A stretch of DNA of 64,000 bases from Acridotheres tristis (GCA_037013685.1 CM072895.1:15226463-15290462), one strand, 5' to 3'; counted from the stretch's first letter, positions 1-15,300 are shown. Notes: generated from the sequence alone by a model not told the origin. Numbers and translations are program-made.

Positions 1-276
1 TGGTTTCTCCTAATTCATGGCCTATTTATTGAGAATCATTAAAACAGTTTATTTTCTGTTTAATTGTCTGCATGAAAGATTAGTTTTGTCCCAGGCTTAT
101 TATTATTACAAAATAAACACCATCTATTCCCTTCAAATAGCACATTAAGTTTTCTGTTAAGAATACAAAATTCATCAAACATACTAAATTGGTGGTAGCA
201 TTTCCAGTCACAACCTCATGTTTGTTTTGAATATTATTTGTTTTCAGTTTTCCACTAATTTTTTTCATTAAACTAG

Positions 277-381
277 GAATATCCAGGGGAAGAACTCCTG
301 GTAGTTTTTGATCCAAGCTTCCAGTATGGACAGAACTTTTACATTGTTGCTTCTGAAGAAGCCAAGGAAAGCCTTCTAAAG
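277..381 (+). CDS. DNAI3: DNAI3 window exon 1
   Basis: Acceptor aactag before 277 and donor AAAG|gtaaaa after 381. It holds 35 codons, phase 0 at both ends, reading [12 protein letters not shown] and [15 protein letters not shown], the conserved N-terminal block of the family just before its acidic linker. Confidence 0.88.
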
Positions 382-3300
382 GTAAAATCCAAGTATACCA
401 CAGCATTTTTCTATGTATGAATATTTCAGAATCTACTCTCAAACAAAGATGTCAGGAATGGTATCGTTAAGCACCCAATATTTCTCTAATGGTTAAGCCT
501 ATCATGGAAATATATGTGTATCACTGTAAAAATATATTTTATACTGAGAAGGGCTAAATTAAATTTTTGTGTTTTACTTCAGAGGGCCAGTATAACCCCA
601 CTGCTGCATTTTTATCATAAGCATTAATTTTCTCTGCCAATACCCAGGTTTCTCAGAAATAAAAATAACAATAAATATATGGAGTGTTTTCAAAGTATTA
701 CACTTATTTTTCATAACATCTATGAATATATTCTTCAAATCACAAAAATGTTCTTGAGTTCTAAATAGCTCTAGATAGTGTACACTGCACTGTAGGAGAA
801 TGTTTATAGAAAGTTTTTATATAATTTTTCAATATGAGTTTGCCATGCAGCATCAGGGAATCAGGAGAAGCAACAATTAGTAAAACGCAGTTCCAGGCCA
901 GAGTGCCTAATGGAAAAAATTACTGTAAATTATTTTTATATAAATTTATTTGCTTTCATGACAACAGTCTCTCTTTAGTAGTTAAATATTAAATATAATT
1001 GGAAAATTCTAATGCACAAATGAATAGGACCTGAGCCAGCCCTACCCAGGGGCACAGTATACCCAGACCCACTGCACTGAGACAGAAGTAGAATGTGTGA
1101 GTGAAGACTGAAAACTCGGTTTCTAGTCAATACTTACATTTCAGTAACAATTTTTTGAAAAAGTACCATTTCTCACTGTTTGATATCACAGTCTTTAGCA
1201 GCTGTGGAAGAAAGAGAAGAAACAGAAGAAGAAAATATAGAGGAAACTCTGGAAGTCCACAAACCTTGGGTTTCCCTTGGCAGCGAAAAGGAAGTTGAAG
1301 AAGAATCTCTTAAAGAAAGGGATACAAAGGTCAGAATCAACAGATGTTAGTCAATCAAATAAATATAAACCCCCTATGTTTATTTTAAGTTCCTTTTTTA
1401 AAAGAAGTCAAAAAACTGGAAGCTAAAATCCTAGTTTTTCTTGAGGTCTTTCAAGAAAACTAATAGAGAGAAATAGAGAAATAGCTAAACTTTTAACAAA
1501 AGCTGAAAGTGCTGCAGAAACTTTTGTTTTGAGCTCTGTTCTCTTTAAATCTTGCAAATAAGGAATGTATCACTGCATTGGACATAACTACTTTTTAAAG
1601 TGTAAGTTCAAATGTCCTGATCATCTTTGGTCACTGGCACCTGTGCCAATTTTAGCTCAATTTACCACATGGCTGATGACAATCGGAGTCATTACTCTGT
1701 TTCCATGAAGCTCAGTGAGTTGTTCTAGTATATGGATGGCATTTAAGTAGCATGCAACACTTTTTAAATATCTACAGGTCTTATAAGCTGACTTTACAGA
1801 AGGAGATACTTGATTAATTACATCTACATCTGATTAATTACATCTACAGATTATATCTATAGAGAGAGAGAGAAAGTTTTATGTCTAAAAAGTAGGTCCA
1901 CTCACAGCTGTCACCTAACTTGTGATGTACAGGGCATCTCCAAGCATCTAACTGTCCATGAGTGATTATTACTCAGTACCTAAGTCCCTTTTCAGGGAAG
2001 ACTGGCTAAATTTTGAGAGTTCTCAGCAGCTGGACATCTCGCTTACACCTAAAAAGATGTCTGATTGTTCTAAAGCTATTTCACAGTCATTCACAGCCCA
2101 AGTATTCTGTATTTTGCATTGTTGGAAAGGTCCACTCAAAAGCATTTTTAGCCGACTTTCCTTTCCAGTTCTGTGGGAGGTGCTGGGGAAAAGTACCTAG
2201 ATATGAATCCAAGATAAAGTAATACCTCTACTGCCTACTTGAAGTCAAGTGCCTACTTCTCTTTGTGGGCAGAAGTCAAGACATGTCCCTTCATCCTTCC
2301 TAGTTCTCAACATAAGGAAACTCCTCCATACTTTTTTTTGCATCTTCTTCAGAGTCTTTTTCTCACCCTAGGCACTACAAGGGAATTGAAATACCTCATC
2401 TAAAGTTGAGAATTCCACCAAGAGGGAAGAGCTGAAAAGTTAGGTCTTGGAAGCCTAATTCAGTATTACATAAGGCTTCCTGCAAATCAATCCTTTAATT
2501 AAATGTGCAGTTTTGATACTGGATGAATTAGAAAATGCAATTCTCTTGTCCTACTAGCAGTAATCCAAAACTGCTACAGCTTCTTGTTTTACAAATATAA
2601 ACCTGTCTACTATTGCATATGTAGTTTATTTATAAGAGCACTTCAGAATTTCAAAATGCAGAAATATGAGTAAGCTCAACACAGAAATCATTATTAGAAC
2701 TAATTATGCAAGTATATGAATGCAGCCATTTTAAAGAAGGAACTCTCTAAAAGCTTTCTTTTCTGTTGCCCATGGAAATGTATCTTTTCCAGATTAAGTA
2801 CAAGATCTCCCGAGCTCGCAGGAAGTTTGGTGCACCAATTACATTTACTGACAAGAATGCTTCAGATGACAAAGACTGTTATGCTGAATGCACAGCCTAT
2901 GAAGATGACACTTTCAGTATTAAAATGCTTGAAAGGGATGTGGGAGTGCAAATCGTTCCAAAACTAAGAGAAACTAGTGCTCAGACAAAATGGTAAGTAT
3001 GAGAAAACATTTATCAGCTTGTTTATTAAGCTATGCACTGTTTCTTAAGTCAACTAAAATTCTGGAGTTACTCAGTTACAAACTGATTAATAGAACAAAA
3101 TTGGATGCTTTGTTTGCATCTTTTTTCTTAAATATTTTCTAAAAAGTTTCTAGAAAAATTGTATTTAAATTTTACACATTACATAGATTTCTGTCTTTGA
3201 AATAGACAATAGACTTTGTTTTCTATACTTACATTCATATTTATTCCAATTGGGTAGGACCTATCCAAAAAATGCATCCACGCAGTATTGTCCTAGGCAG

Positions 3301-6300
3301 TTGTCAAATGAAGCAGAAGCAGAGAGTCTGTCATCTGAGAAGCTGAAAGAATTTCTTACAGCAGTACATATAAGGTAAAATTATCACAGCAATACATTTA
3401 AAGACTATCTGAAATAATACATAATACAGGCAAGTACTCTTATCTGAATGGATTATTGGTCTGGTCAACTATAAATTTTATTTTTTGTTTCTAGATATAT
3501 TTTTCCTTTTTTATTATTATAATATTAACAAATAATAACTTAATTCTTGCTTCTATGAAAATGAACAATAAGTCTATGCTATATAGATATTAATGTTGCT
3601 TTAAATAGATATCAGAACTGTTAAAGGTGGTAGTGATACATCTTTTCAAACAAACTGCAAAGCTGATCTTTCAAACATTGTCCACTCTAGCAGATGGTTT
3701 TCAGTGAGGCGCTGTCCTACCCATGTTTATGCCCTTAGCCATGTCCCATTAAGTGGGACAAGTCCTACTTAATGCCACTTTTTGCACACAGAGCTGGACA
3801 ATTGCTCTGTACTTGGTCCACAAAGAACTAGAGTTCAATTCTTGGTACAATAGCTATTTCTGTTTAAACAGAAGAGTGTTTCCTTGCAGTGATACATCAC
3901 TGAGGAATTAATACTTGATTTTTTAACTGATGTGATCATAATTTTGCAAAAAACAGAAGCTACCTCTTTACAGAAATATCTGTAATTCTACTATGGAGTA
4001 GTCACATCTGAAGTGTTATCTGAAGGATTATTGAAGTGTTAACTGTTCTTTTTGCAAAACAGAATGGAAATTGCATTGCAGCAAAATGAAATTATGAACG
4101 TTTTTTTTGACGACTGGAAGGCCCTAGCAGAAGACCAAGAAGAAGGCAAGCCAGATGTTTATCTTAAAGCATACCAATCATTTACAGATGTGCAGTATCT
4201 CAAGAACAGAACCATTAGCTGCATTCGCTGGCATCCAACCATTTATGGTAATGCAGTTACAGTACTGATTTGGGTCTTCAATGAGGGGTATTATATGACA
4301 GCTACAAAATATACATCTTTCATAAAATCATCAGTTTTCAATTTTAAAAAGAAATCCAAATTTAGCATCCCTGTGTGAATTACCAATTTGAAGCAAAATT
4401 AAAAATGAGACAGACAAATTCTTTGTAGAATTCGTGTGGGCTATGCAAAGTCCTTTACCCTAGTGTATAAGTGGAGATCATAGGTAAGAGAAATTTCCCC
4501 CTATGAGGCTCATTTAAGCAGGGTTGTCATGCCGGACTCTTCAGATGGCCCTGCATACCATTGTGCTTGTTCCCCTGCTGGCTCTCACAGCATGCCTAAT
4601 ACTGGTGAGGAATGTCACAGCCACACCGGGACAGGCTCTGCCGAGTGCCAGGGAGCATCACAAGGCATCTGAAATGTCAACTCCTGCTTCCTGCTGTGGA
4701 TTATTGCTCTGCACGGCCAGACCTAAAGGCACAATTAAGTTTTCTATAAATACTCCAGCTCCCAGCATACTACTGGCCAACACTGCAGCCTGGGTAAGAA
4801 AATGAATTGGGTTACAAAACTTTGTTTTCATGATGGGTGGCCAGGATTACATGCCTGTCACATCATTTCAGGTGCAGTATCACAGCATTGAGGAGCACGA
4901 GCAAAAAAAGAGGAGTTTTATCCTAATGCATATGTTCTATGACTCATTTTAAAATAACATAATTTTAAGTAACAGAAGTAGTCTCCTCAAAGATCATCTG
5001 AAAAAAAAGAAATACACATGATTGGTTTGTTTGGAATTTCTTTCCTGCTTTGTGGGTTTTTTTTCACTGTATTCAGAAGATATAAATATAAGCAATTTAG
5101 AATAATTATCAATGTGTTGAAACTTGAATTGTCTCTTTTGAGAAAATTTATTTTCTCTCTTGATTAGGGATTATAGCACTGTCAGCAGGAGAGCAGTCTT
5201 CGGATGAAGAGCAAGTTAACCTTTCTAATAAATCATTGTTACACCAGTCAGTTATACTTCTCTGGAGCTTTTTTGACCCTATCTGCCTCCAGGTATTTAA
5301 TCAAGACTTTAAAATATGCCAAGTAGTTAAATAACATGAGAACAAACAAATGGTGTGACTGTATTTCTCAATGATCTTGTTTTCCTTCTCTCTAGTTGGT
5401 GTTGAAGGCTCCTGAAGACATTTACTGCTTTCAGTTCAGTCCAAGTGATCCAAATATCATTGCTGGTGGCTGTGTCGATGGACAGGTTTTTGCTCTTTAA
5501 AAACAAAATTGTATATTTCTGTATTTTCTTCCAGTATAAAAATAAGGATGAAGAGATGTACTCAACACCCATAGTAACATACCGAGACAGAAGACAGATG
5601 TCACAGGGTCTTGAAGTTCTCTTGTCCTGGACTGAAGCTATGTCTGGTTATTCCATAGCTGAGCCATTACCATACGATGTACTGATAAATAGGTCAAGTT
5701 GTAAAGACCCCTTTTTAGAGACAAATGTAACCTTTCTGCTGATTGCATCAGACTGAAGAGATAATACTTTAAAGACTTCATAATTTCTAGTGCAGAGAAT
5801 GAATTTCTTTTTCTCCAAACCTCCATGATTTGAAAAAAGGTGCATATTAATGCACAGCATATTAACACATATATGCAAATATAATTTGTAATTTACTAAT
5901 TTTCATTATAGGTTGTACTGTGGGATATTTCTAAACATGAAACAAAGCTGCAAAGTACAGTACCTGTTCCTGATGAAACCATTGACTCAGCAGAGGGTGA
6001 GCCAAGAGCAGCAATAGCAGGGGTGACTGAGGTAATTCCAGGGCTGATGGTTGGACAGTGGTGTACACAGGTTCCCCAGCAGTGGCACTGGCAGCACAGA
6101 ACACCAGCTGCATCCTGGGCTGCATCCAAAGCAGTGTAGCCAGCAGGGCAAGGGAGGGGATTCTGCCCCTCTACTCTGCTCTGGTGAGATCCCACCCGGA
6201 GCACTGAGTCCAGCTCTGGTGCCCCCTACACAAGAAGGACAGGGAACTGTTGGAGCAAGTCCAGAGGAAGGCCACAAAGTTGATAAGAGCACTGGAGCAC

Positions 6301-9300
6301 CTCCTCTACAAAGACAGGCTGAGAAAATTGGGGCTGTTCAGCCTGGGGAAGAGAAGGTTGCATGAAGGCCTCATAGCAACCTTCCAGTATCTGAAGGGAA
6401 CCTAGAGGGAAGCCACAGAAAGACTCTTGGTTTGCAACTGTAGTGACAGGACAGTGAGTAATGGGTAAAAATTAAAAATTTAGATTAGATATTAAAAAGA
6501 AATTGTTTACTTTGTGGGAGTGATGAGACACTGGCACAGGTTGCCCAGGGAGGCTGTGGATGCCCCAGCCCTGACATGTTCAAAGCCAGCTTGGATAAGG
6601 CCTTGAGCAAGCTGGTCTAGTGGGAGGTGTCCCTATCCATGGCTAGGGGCTGGGACTAGATAATCTTTAAGGTCCACTCCAACCCCTTAGCAGTCTATGA
6701 GTCCACAAAATCAAGATAACAGCTGTTAATAGGGTAAAAATAGGGTTTCTGTTGTAAGTATATTGCAGTGTATCTGGATGTCTGTGGAGGAAAAACAGGT
6801 GAAGGTTTCATGACTCAAAAGAGAGGAGTAGATAATCTTTACAATGAGACACTAGAAAGGATAAGAAACCTGATGAGTTCATGAAATGGAACCATTATCA
6901 CAATTATCATGGTATAATTTCTACCTGATTAGTATAACTTAATAGGTTTACTGCATTTTGTGCAACTTATGTTTCAGTGAGTCTGTTTTTTAGCGGGTAC
7001 CAATATGCCCTCCACTCTTACCTTACAAAGCCTGTCAAATGCAGGTATGGTTTGTTACTGAATGCAATACTGAAAGTATTCTAGATGTTTATGAGCAGAG
7101 AAAAGGTAGCTTGGAAGATGAGAAGATGATTTCAGTGGAAAAAGATATTAAGGAGGATAAGCAGAAGAAAGACCTAAGAGGGGAGGAGACATTAATGATA
7201 TCTGCATGTCTGTGGAGACATGTTGGAATTCTTTTTAGAGTTTTATATCCAAAAGCCTGTTTTGATGCTTTCCTCTTTTTTTTTTCCCCAAATGGAAGGT
7301 ATTAGACCCCTAGAAATTTCTATAAACTGATCTGAAATATGTGAAAAAGTGTTAACAGAATGCAAAGTAACCTTCTATTCTTCGATAGATCTACTGTTGT
7401 ATTTTGAAAACTCACTAAGGTATCTCTTTTTAAAAACATTTCTAGCCATCACATATGCAAGTCCAGCAGACTAGCACAGAGCCACCTCTAGTGAGACACT
7501 GTGCAGCCTCTTCCACACCATATAGTCACACAAAGACAGCAACAGATGTACATTGGCTACCATGGAACTCTGAGGTGAGTTTAAAAATTCACTTCTTTTT
7601 ATTGCTTTTCTAATCTACTACCTCAGAAATCCTAATGCAAGCTCAAGAGAAAATACGAAAGTTATTTATTTGTATTCATTATTTCTCACTACATTTAGTA
7701 AATACTAATAATCTGGTGCCTCCTGTCCTGTGCATTGTGCTTTACAACTGTGCTGTGCTCTCAGTCTGATATGAATCTGCTCCTACTGGAAAGTATTTCC
7801 TTAACTTTACAAAAAGTAAAAAAAAAAAAAAGTATAATTAAAAATTTTAATAAGCCTTCCATATTTAAAATGTATTGAATTTCTACTATGAGAAATCTAC
7901 CCTGTCACTAAGAATTCCAGGAAATAACTTCAATTACCTAAATACCTGGATACCCAAGAATGATGTTATTGTTACCTTAATTTTTCTAAATGCTGCCTGT
8001 GTACTCAAAGCTTACATTTTCCATTATGGTTTTAAAGCTCCAAAGTACTTATGGTCTATGTACTGAAAGGCTCCAACAGGAACACTGAGTGCTGATTTAT
8101 TATCAAAGTATGGCAAATTAATTTGAAATGCTAATGTAGTCAAATGCAAAATAATGACAGTGGAAAAGTAAACCAAGGAGAAGAAAACTGAAATCTTTAA
8201 AAGGTTTATGGAAATGATATATCAATAAATTTCTGAAAAAAAAATTAAGACTTCACAGATACTACAGTCTTTAGTGGCATTTACAGAAAAGTAAGAAAAG
8301 GGGCACACAAATACCATAAAATGTAAGCTGATACCACTGTTCATTATTATTTTATACAGTAATAGTCATGGATACTAACTGGTACCAGATGTAAAGCATG
8401 AAGAAAAGGATTGGATAGCAGAACATTGTTGTGGTTTTTGTTGTTTGGGTGGGGCTTTTTAGTCAAAGTTTAGGCTCAGAAGGCTGCTTTTGTGTTCATC
8501 TGGAACAACAGATACAGGAGACCCATGCTTAATAAATAACACTGACAAAGGAATCCCTTTGCCAATATTTAGCAACATGTACTTGGACATACTTTTTGTT
8601 ATATAAACATGGAATATGTCAGCCTTTGCATGACATAGCAGTTTGTATGGCAGAGTTCCTAAAGTCAGCAGTTTTATAACTACAAATTAATGAAAAATTA
8701 TTAAAAGTTATATCCAGAATCTAATTCAGCTTTGGCTGCATTACTAGCATTGTAATTACAGGTAGACAAACTCATGAATTAAAATTAGAGTAGACTTAAT
8801 TTGGCTTAAAAAACAAAAAATTACCTGAAAATTTGCCACATACTTGAGAAGTACAGTTTTGGCAAAATGTGAGCTTTTTTTGTATACTGGAAGTTAATAA
8901 TTAGCCTATAAGCCTTGTTACCCCTGATATCTTTCATTTCTTTTCCTGAATAATTACAATTAATTTGCTATAAACCAATAGCTACTTGGTAAATGATAAA
9001 TAGTATAAAACCTGCAGAACCCCACATACATAAACTAAACAATTAATAATTAACATTTGAAGGAACCACTACAAATCCCACAGTGAGGTTCAGCCAAGTG
9101 ATAATTTAAGATGGACGACCCATGGTGTAAACTTGGCAGACACATCACTCCCACTACATTGAACTCTTGGAAATAAATTTCTCAATTACTGGCTCTTGGT
9201 TAAGTTACAACCATGGCAAATTAAAGAGTTCCTGACTTGTAGTGGTAGTGGTAAGTATTTATCCTGCTAAGTTAATTTAGAATTTTAGGTGTGTAGCAGG

Positions 9301-12300
9301 CAAAGCTGGTATCAGTTCACTTGAAGCACATTTGTAAAATAGGTTGACTTAACAACTGCAAATTAATGAGTCCTGATTTTCAAACCTTACCCAAGTAGAA
9401 ACAGTGACTTAATTTCTAGTAGCCTGTTTCATATCTTGTAGTACTTACATATCAGAGTGTGATTTTTGTCTTTCATCATCTTCTTCCCTTGTAATAATGA
9501 TTACTGTCATTTTCAGGGCAAGCAAAAGGGTGGTACTTCTGAACACAGAGATGAAAATAACCTGCAGCTTGTAACCTGCTCCCCTGATTGGTATATACAA
9601 TATACTCTACAAGACATCTTTCAGTTTCCTTTGAAAAACTTAATGAGGCATAATCCATTATTTAAGCAGCACATTTCTGGATTCTTATCAGCATCTGCTG
9701 AGCAGCTGATATTCTGTATGCAGAAGACAAGCACTTTGCATTCTTGTCCATTAAGAATTAATTAACTGAAAACCCTTGCATATATATGTTTATATTCTGT
9801 GTATTCCCCCTTCAGAAGAGTTGATCACACATGTTAGCCTGCAAAGCCACATCCCCCCACTTACATTTGTTTGTGTGACACGCACAAAAATCTGTTAAAA
9901 GATTCTAAGGCCCATTTCTACAGAAATATTGTAAACTATATGTAAATTTGGAAACTTAGCTGGCAGAATTACTCTTTGTGAATCACCTCTTTGTGGACTG
10001 AATAGTCATGATAGTTACATTATTATTCTGTGTGAAAGACGAGCAAGGGGACAGAATGCAAAAAGTGGAAATAAATGTTTAACTTTCATGATGTCAGAAG
10101 GCTTTAAGGCTTCAAGGCTGCATGGCTGGGCTCAATCATGTATTTGTTAGTTACATCAAAGAGAGGGTCAGAGAGAGCAAAATTTTATAATGATGCTACG
10201 TTATTTTTCCTAATCAAATAACAGAGAAGACTTTGAATAACTAAATGAGAAGTAAGATTGAAAATGCAGTTCTTAATAAGTTCGCAGTGTAATGCAAGTA
10301 ATACACATAGAGGAAATTATTTTAACTACTCACCCACCAGGGTTCAAAACTGAAAGTATTTACCTGAAGTTAAGAAGAGGGAAGTTACTGTGATGTCATA
10401 CTTGAAGAGGACAGGTCCCTGAGCAACTCCTGTTAGAAAAAGGGAGAGAGATATCATCAATGAGGAAAGTTTCATTGGCTATGTCAAACCTATGAGTGAA
10501 CGTCCAGAGTAGAACAAAATGAACAATCAGAGGGCTGAAGATTCCAATGAGATGACAGATATGAGTGGGACTATTTGCCTTGAATGTCAGCAAATTAATT
10601 GGTACACACAAAAATTGGGACTGATCTTCAATTTCAGTTACTAAATTACCTGCTGCAGCCTTCAGGAATTTCACCCAGGCAGTGCCAGTAAGTTCACTCA
10701 ATAACTGTCCTTAAGCAAACTGTATGAATACTATCTAGCTGCTTTGGTATAATTAACTGATGAAAGGGTGAATAAAGAAATATATTTCATCATTTACAAA
10801 AGAAGCAATTAATTATCTAGCCTTTGATTTTCAGAGTCTCTACTGTTATATAAAGCTTGAAAGTTAGAGGCTAAAAAACCCTCAAGCTTTAAATGTAAGG
10901 AAAATTGCATGTAGCTACAAACCAAAACACTATACAATATACATTATACAATTATTTTGCAGCTCAATATTATTTTGGGATATTCCATCCATCGAACATC
11001 GTGAAAATTTTTTATCTCAGAAAATAAAGGAGGAGAAAAAAGCTCACATACCCCCTGCTATTTCAGATACTGATGAGGATTTAGATCTCTCCTGGAAACC
11101 TCTCATAAAGGTAGTGTTCACAAATACAGAACACAGGGATTGAGTTAAACTGTAAATATGGCCAGAACTCCATAGGAACACATTCTTTTGCTTCCCAACT
11201 CTATTTTTTCCAGCAAGTTGTGACTTCTTTATGATTTTCTTTCTGATTATGACATTATATACTTCAACATTCCTTTGAAACCTCAATAAAATGCATTTTG
11301 AAAAGCTAACTAATGAGAAACAGCATGACTGCTTCTAGAAAACTGCAGTAGGCCCAAAAGTAGTTGTGTAAATAGTGTCGGTTCCTGTCAACATTTCCAG
11401 ATGCTCTGCTGCCTATCTCAGTGGATCCCAAATGGTGGAATATGGTCATGCATGGTCAGCAGAACCATAATTACTAGCAAACCAATGTTCAGTCTCATGA
11501 AAACGGTCATAGCAGTTTGTGAAAAAAAAGCGAGGCTGAAAACAATGTTAGGTAAGAAAAAGAAATTATAATTTTAGGAATGCTGATCTATGCTGCTCAG
11601 AATACCTGCAGCTGACACAGTTTTTGAACAAGCATGACCACTGGAGTTGGGTTGCTTGGGCTTTTTTTGCTAGAAAAAAAGCAAAATTCTTTCAGGAAAA
11701 AAGGTAACAAAGAGCATTTTCTCCATGCTTGTATGGGAGGCAGCAAATACTGTTTGTGGAGTATTACAAATACACTGCAAAGATCTGTTCCATTACAGCA
11801 GAAAGTCATTTAGATTTTACCTCAAAGATCTGACAAAATGGTTTAGGAAATGCACTTCCTTCTGAACAGATAAATCTGCGTGAAAGGGATAACAACACAG
11901 AGTATGGTCCCACCAGAATGAGCTTAAAGGAACTGCAGTATCGGTACAAACGCTCAGGTAATATTTTTATTACACTTTACATGGGGAAAATGTTTTTATA
12001 AGCTTATATTTCAGTATATACATAATAAAAGCCGAGCAACAAAATACTGTATAGCTAAACACATCTGGAGAAAAAGATTTCTTAAGTATAGTGGTATTCA
12101 GTGTGTGAACTACACGTACTGACTACAAAGAGATGTACATGTAAAAATCCAAACTGAGCAATTCCATATACACAGTGACTCTACCCAGTTTCACTTAAAA
12201 CCCCATGCAAATCCCTCACCCAATCTCTTTATCCCTGAAACAATATGCCCTTTTCAGCCAGTACAGAAAACTATTTTTAGAAACATAATCCATTCCCTGG

Positions 12301-15300
12301 AGCAGAGATGTGACCTCCTGCTTGTGGCAGCTGTGGGTGATGTGCAAGGGCAGCTCTCATGGAGACACTGGTGCTGTGCAAAACTGGCAAAGAACAGGAT
12401 GGTGCTACCCTAAATATTGTCTGGGTATAAGAAGCACTGACTTCAGAGATGCAGCAACAGGAAGATTCCACCTGGAATTCCAGGAAACAGTAAACCTACA
12501 GAACTGCTTCTTTACTTGGCAGCCTTTCCTCATATCTTTTCTTGAAATGCCCCTTACCCACAAATTACCTTTACAAGACAAAGGATTTGCTTGGTCTAAT
12601 AAGTTCCAGTGAGTAACAGAAAGATGTAACTGCTGTTTCCCAGGGAAGGCAAAATCTCTGAGTGCTTTAAGAGCACCCATCAAAGAGAGCCCATATACAG
12701 AGATGAGTATATCTTCAAGCAAAAATCTGGAAGTACTGGAGAATATATCCACAGACTTTTTTGTTGGAAATGAAGTAAGTGAAAATAATGTATTGCCAAT
12801 TAAAATATTAATCCAAGATATCTGAAAGACTGAACAGTTAAATAACAGAGTTTTGACAAATGTATGGACTTGCATATTTTCTTCAGGTTCAACTAAAGAG
12901 ATCTCTCTGAACATGCCACCTTTTACTTCTACTTTAATACTTTTAGCTACATGCTTAAAAAATAATAAAACTCCAATATTTGGTATACTATGAACCTTTA
13001 CTTCAAGAGCAGAATTAGACTACATTTCCAAAATATTTTAAGCCAAACCACCTATTAGGAACCAAAGAGTATTTCCTTATTCCAGAACACACAAGGTTAG
13101 TAATTTTTTAGTGTCTTCCCACATATCATGTGAAAACAGTTTACCCCCCGACTTAACTTCACTTTAAGAAATCCCAACTATTCATAGCCCTCTACCTAAA
13201 TTCATGGATCTTTCCCAGTTCGGAGTTCATATGGAAATAAAAAATAGGCTTCTAGCTACCTTTTTGTTTCCAGTCACGTTTTCCCCATATACATATGTCA
13301 TGGCAAGTAAAGCTGTTTTGACAACACATAACTGAAAAACAGTGATGCAAAACTTTACTGTGTTTTCAGTCATTGGCTGCAAATTCAGATTTTAATTTAC
13401 TCAGATCATATTTAATGATGGTGATGTCTTTCCCTGATCTTAAAAATGGAGAGCTGGGCATGGTTAAGGGATAAGGGGCTTTTTCTTTGGTATTTTTATA
13501 AGGATCCCTATTGGTGCACCACTTTGCCAAGGTGGGATGCACTGCAATACACACAATAGATCATGTATACAATTTCTAGACCTTACAAATCAGCTTATCT
13601 AACATGGGTGCCCCAGTGGGAGGCCTGGATGAATGGTGTGATATTCCCACATCTGAGGAATTCCCCCCTGGAAGGGCCAAAGCTCTAGTTTAGGGTATGT
13701 TCTAGAGAGGACCTTGGTTTCCCAAGTTAGTGTAGGGTTTTCTGGCCTCCTACTATGTGGCCTTTAGGATGTTTGGTCTCTTGGCCTAAGAGAATACTAG
13801 AACTGTGCTAAGTTATTAGACTTAAGAAATAACAAGTATGCATGCTGAGAATACTGAGGATACATAAAAGGTATATAAAAGAAAAGGTAAAAAATCATCT
13901 TGGCATCAATGGTTAAAATTAAGAAAAGTTCAAGCTTAAAAACAAGTCACTTTGAAATAAGCCACCAAGCTCTAACTTTAGCATTTGCTTGATTTTTTTT
14001 GGCATTACAGGATGGAGAAGTTGTTTATTCTAACTGGCAAATGAAAATTGATACTAATTCAGCAAAACCAGTTAGTAAGTTCAAGTTTCTCAATATCTGT
14101 TTAAGCCTTAATATATCACTAACTTTAAAATATTTGTATCTATACTCTGTCTTCTTAAAGTTCTTGCTCATAGCTCTAATAGTCTTTCTCACTGATAACA
14201 CCTAGATTTAACAGTACACCCTCAAAAGTACAAGCACTTTAGCTGGCATGACAAAATAGCACAAAGACATGGGCACAAGTCATGGAAATAACTAATTTGT
14301 GGCAAATCCAATTCCTGTACCTTGTGAGCAAAATTAAAAGAGGCTGATAACTTCCAGGCCTGTGGTAGGTCCTGCACTTTTGTTTCCTGATCCCTAAGGC
14401 AGTAAGTAACAAGCAACTGCCTTTTTCCTCCATTAGGTCAGAAGCACTCCCAGAAATATGCTCTCCACACCGAAGCTATCAACACTCTCCAGCAATCTCC
14501 ATTTTTTAAAGACATCTTCCTAAGCATTGGAGGCCAGAAGTTTGCCATTTGGAAAGAAGGAGTTACAGTAAGTTACTTCAACACAGCTGCAACATTTGTG
14601 ATAGGTATCTAAGACAGGACTATAACAGGCTCAGAGACTATATTTTCAGAAATGTGTAAGTTATGAAGCTTCATATTTTAGCAACTAAACAGATATAAAA
14701 GAAGCTTTCCATCTTCTTCACATCAGAAAACTATTTTAGATACAGCTTAGCAAACTTACCTTTTACAGAAAAAGGGAAGTGACTGTCTTAAATTCCAACC
14801 TTGCAAAAAGCACAGCTTGCCAACTATTCATTTCTCCTGCTAGGGAAATGCATGGTGAGCAAATCTGAAGGATTTGTATTTTAGGACAAGGTTTTTTAAT
14901 CATGTGAAGACAAAGAAATGTGGGGGTTTTTAAAGTTTGTCTCATGCAGGAATCCAGGTTAACTGCACCTGACAAAATCTCCAGACCACAGGTTTTAACA
15001 GCAGACAGATTATCTGAAGAGACTGGAAGTGAGATTCCAGGTTTTTTTGCTTCCCCACAATCCTCTTTATCTGCAGCAGGTAGTAGGAATTCTGCCATTG
15101 ATGTAATTTTTGTAATGAGATCATTTAAACTGTAAGCATTTTCCAAAGACGACAGATCTGAAGTAGTGAATTGATAGTACTGTTTGATTGTCAGATCTAC
15201 CTTTTATTTGTTTTCAAAAAAAATTAAGAATGGACCAATCCTTCAGTCAAGCTGCTCTGCAGGAAGATACACTGCAGGACACTGGTCCTTAACAAGACCA

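Noticed and set aside
6051..6365. Open frames on both strands near DNAI3 exon 8
   Set aside because: They fall inside the CR1 fragment and are not host genes.
11820..11870. Upstream acceptor gtttag for DNAI3 exon 12
   Set aside because: It would enter in the wrong phase after exon 11; the acceptor before 11870 has a better pyrimidine tract and the correct phase.
12405..12914. 169-codon reverse-strand open frame
   Set aside because: It overlaps DNAI3 exon 13 and its flanks and shows no motif; the forward exon has conserved sequence and splice sites.
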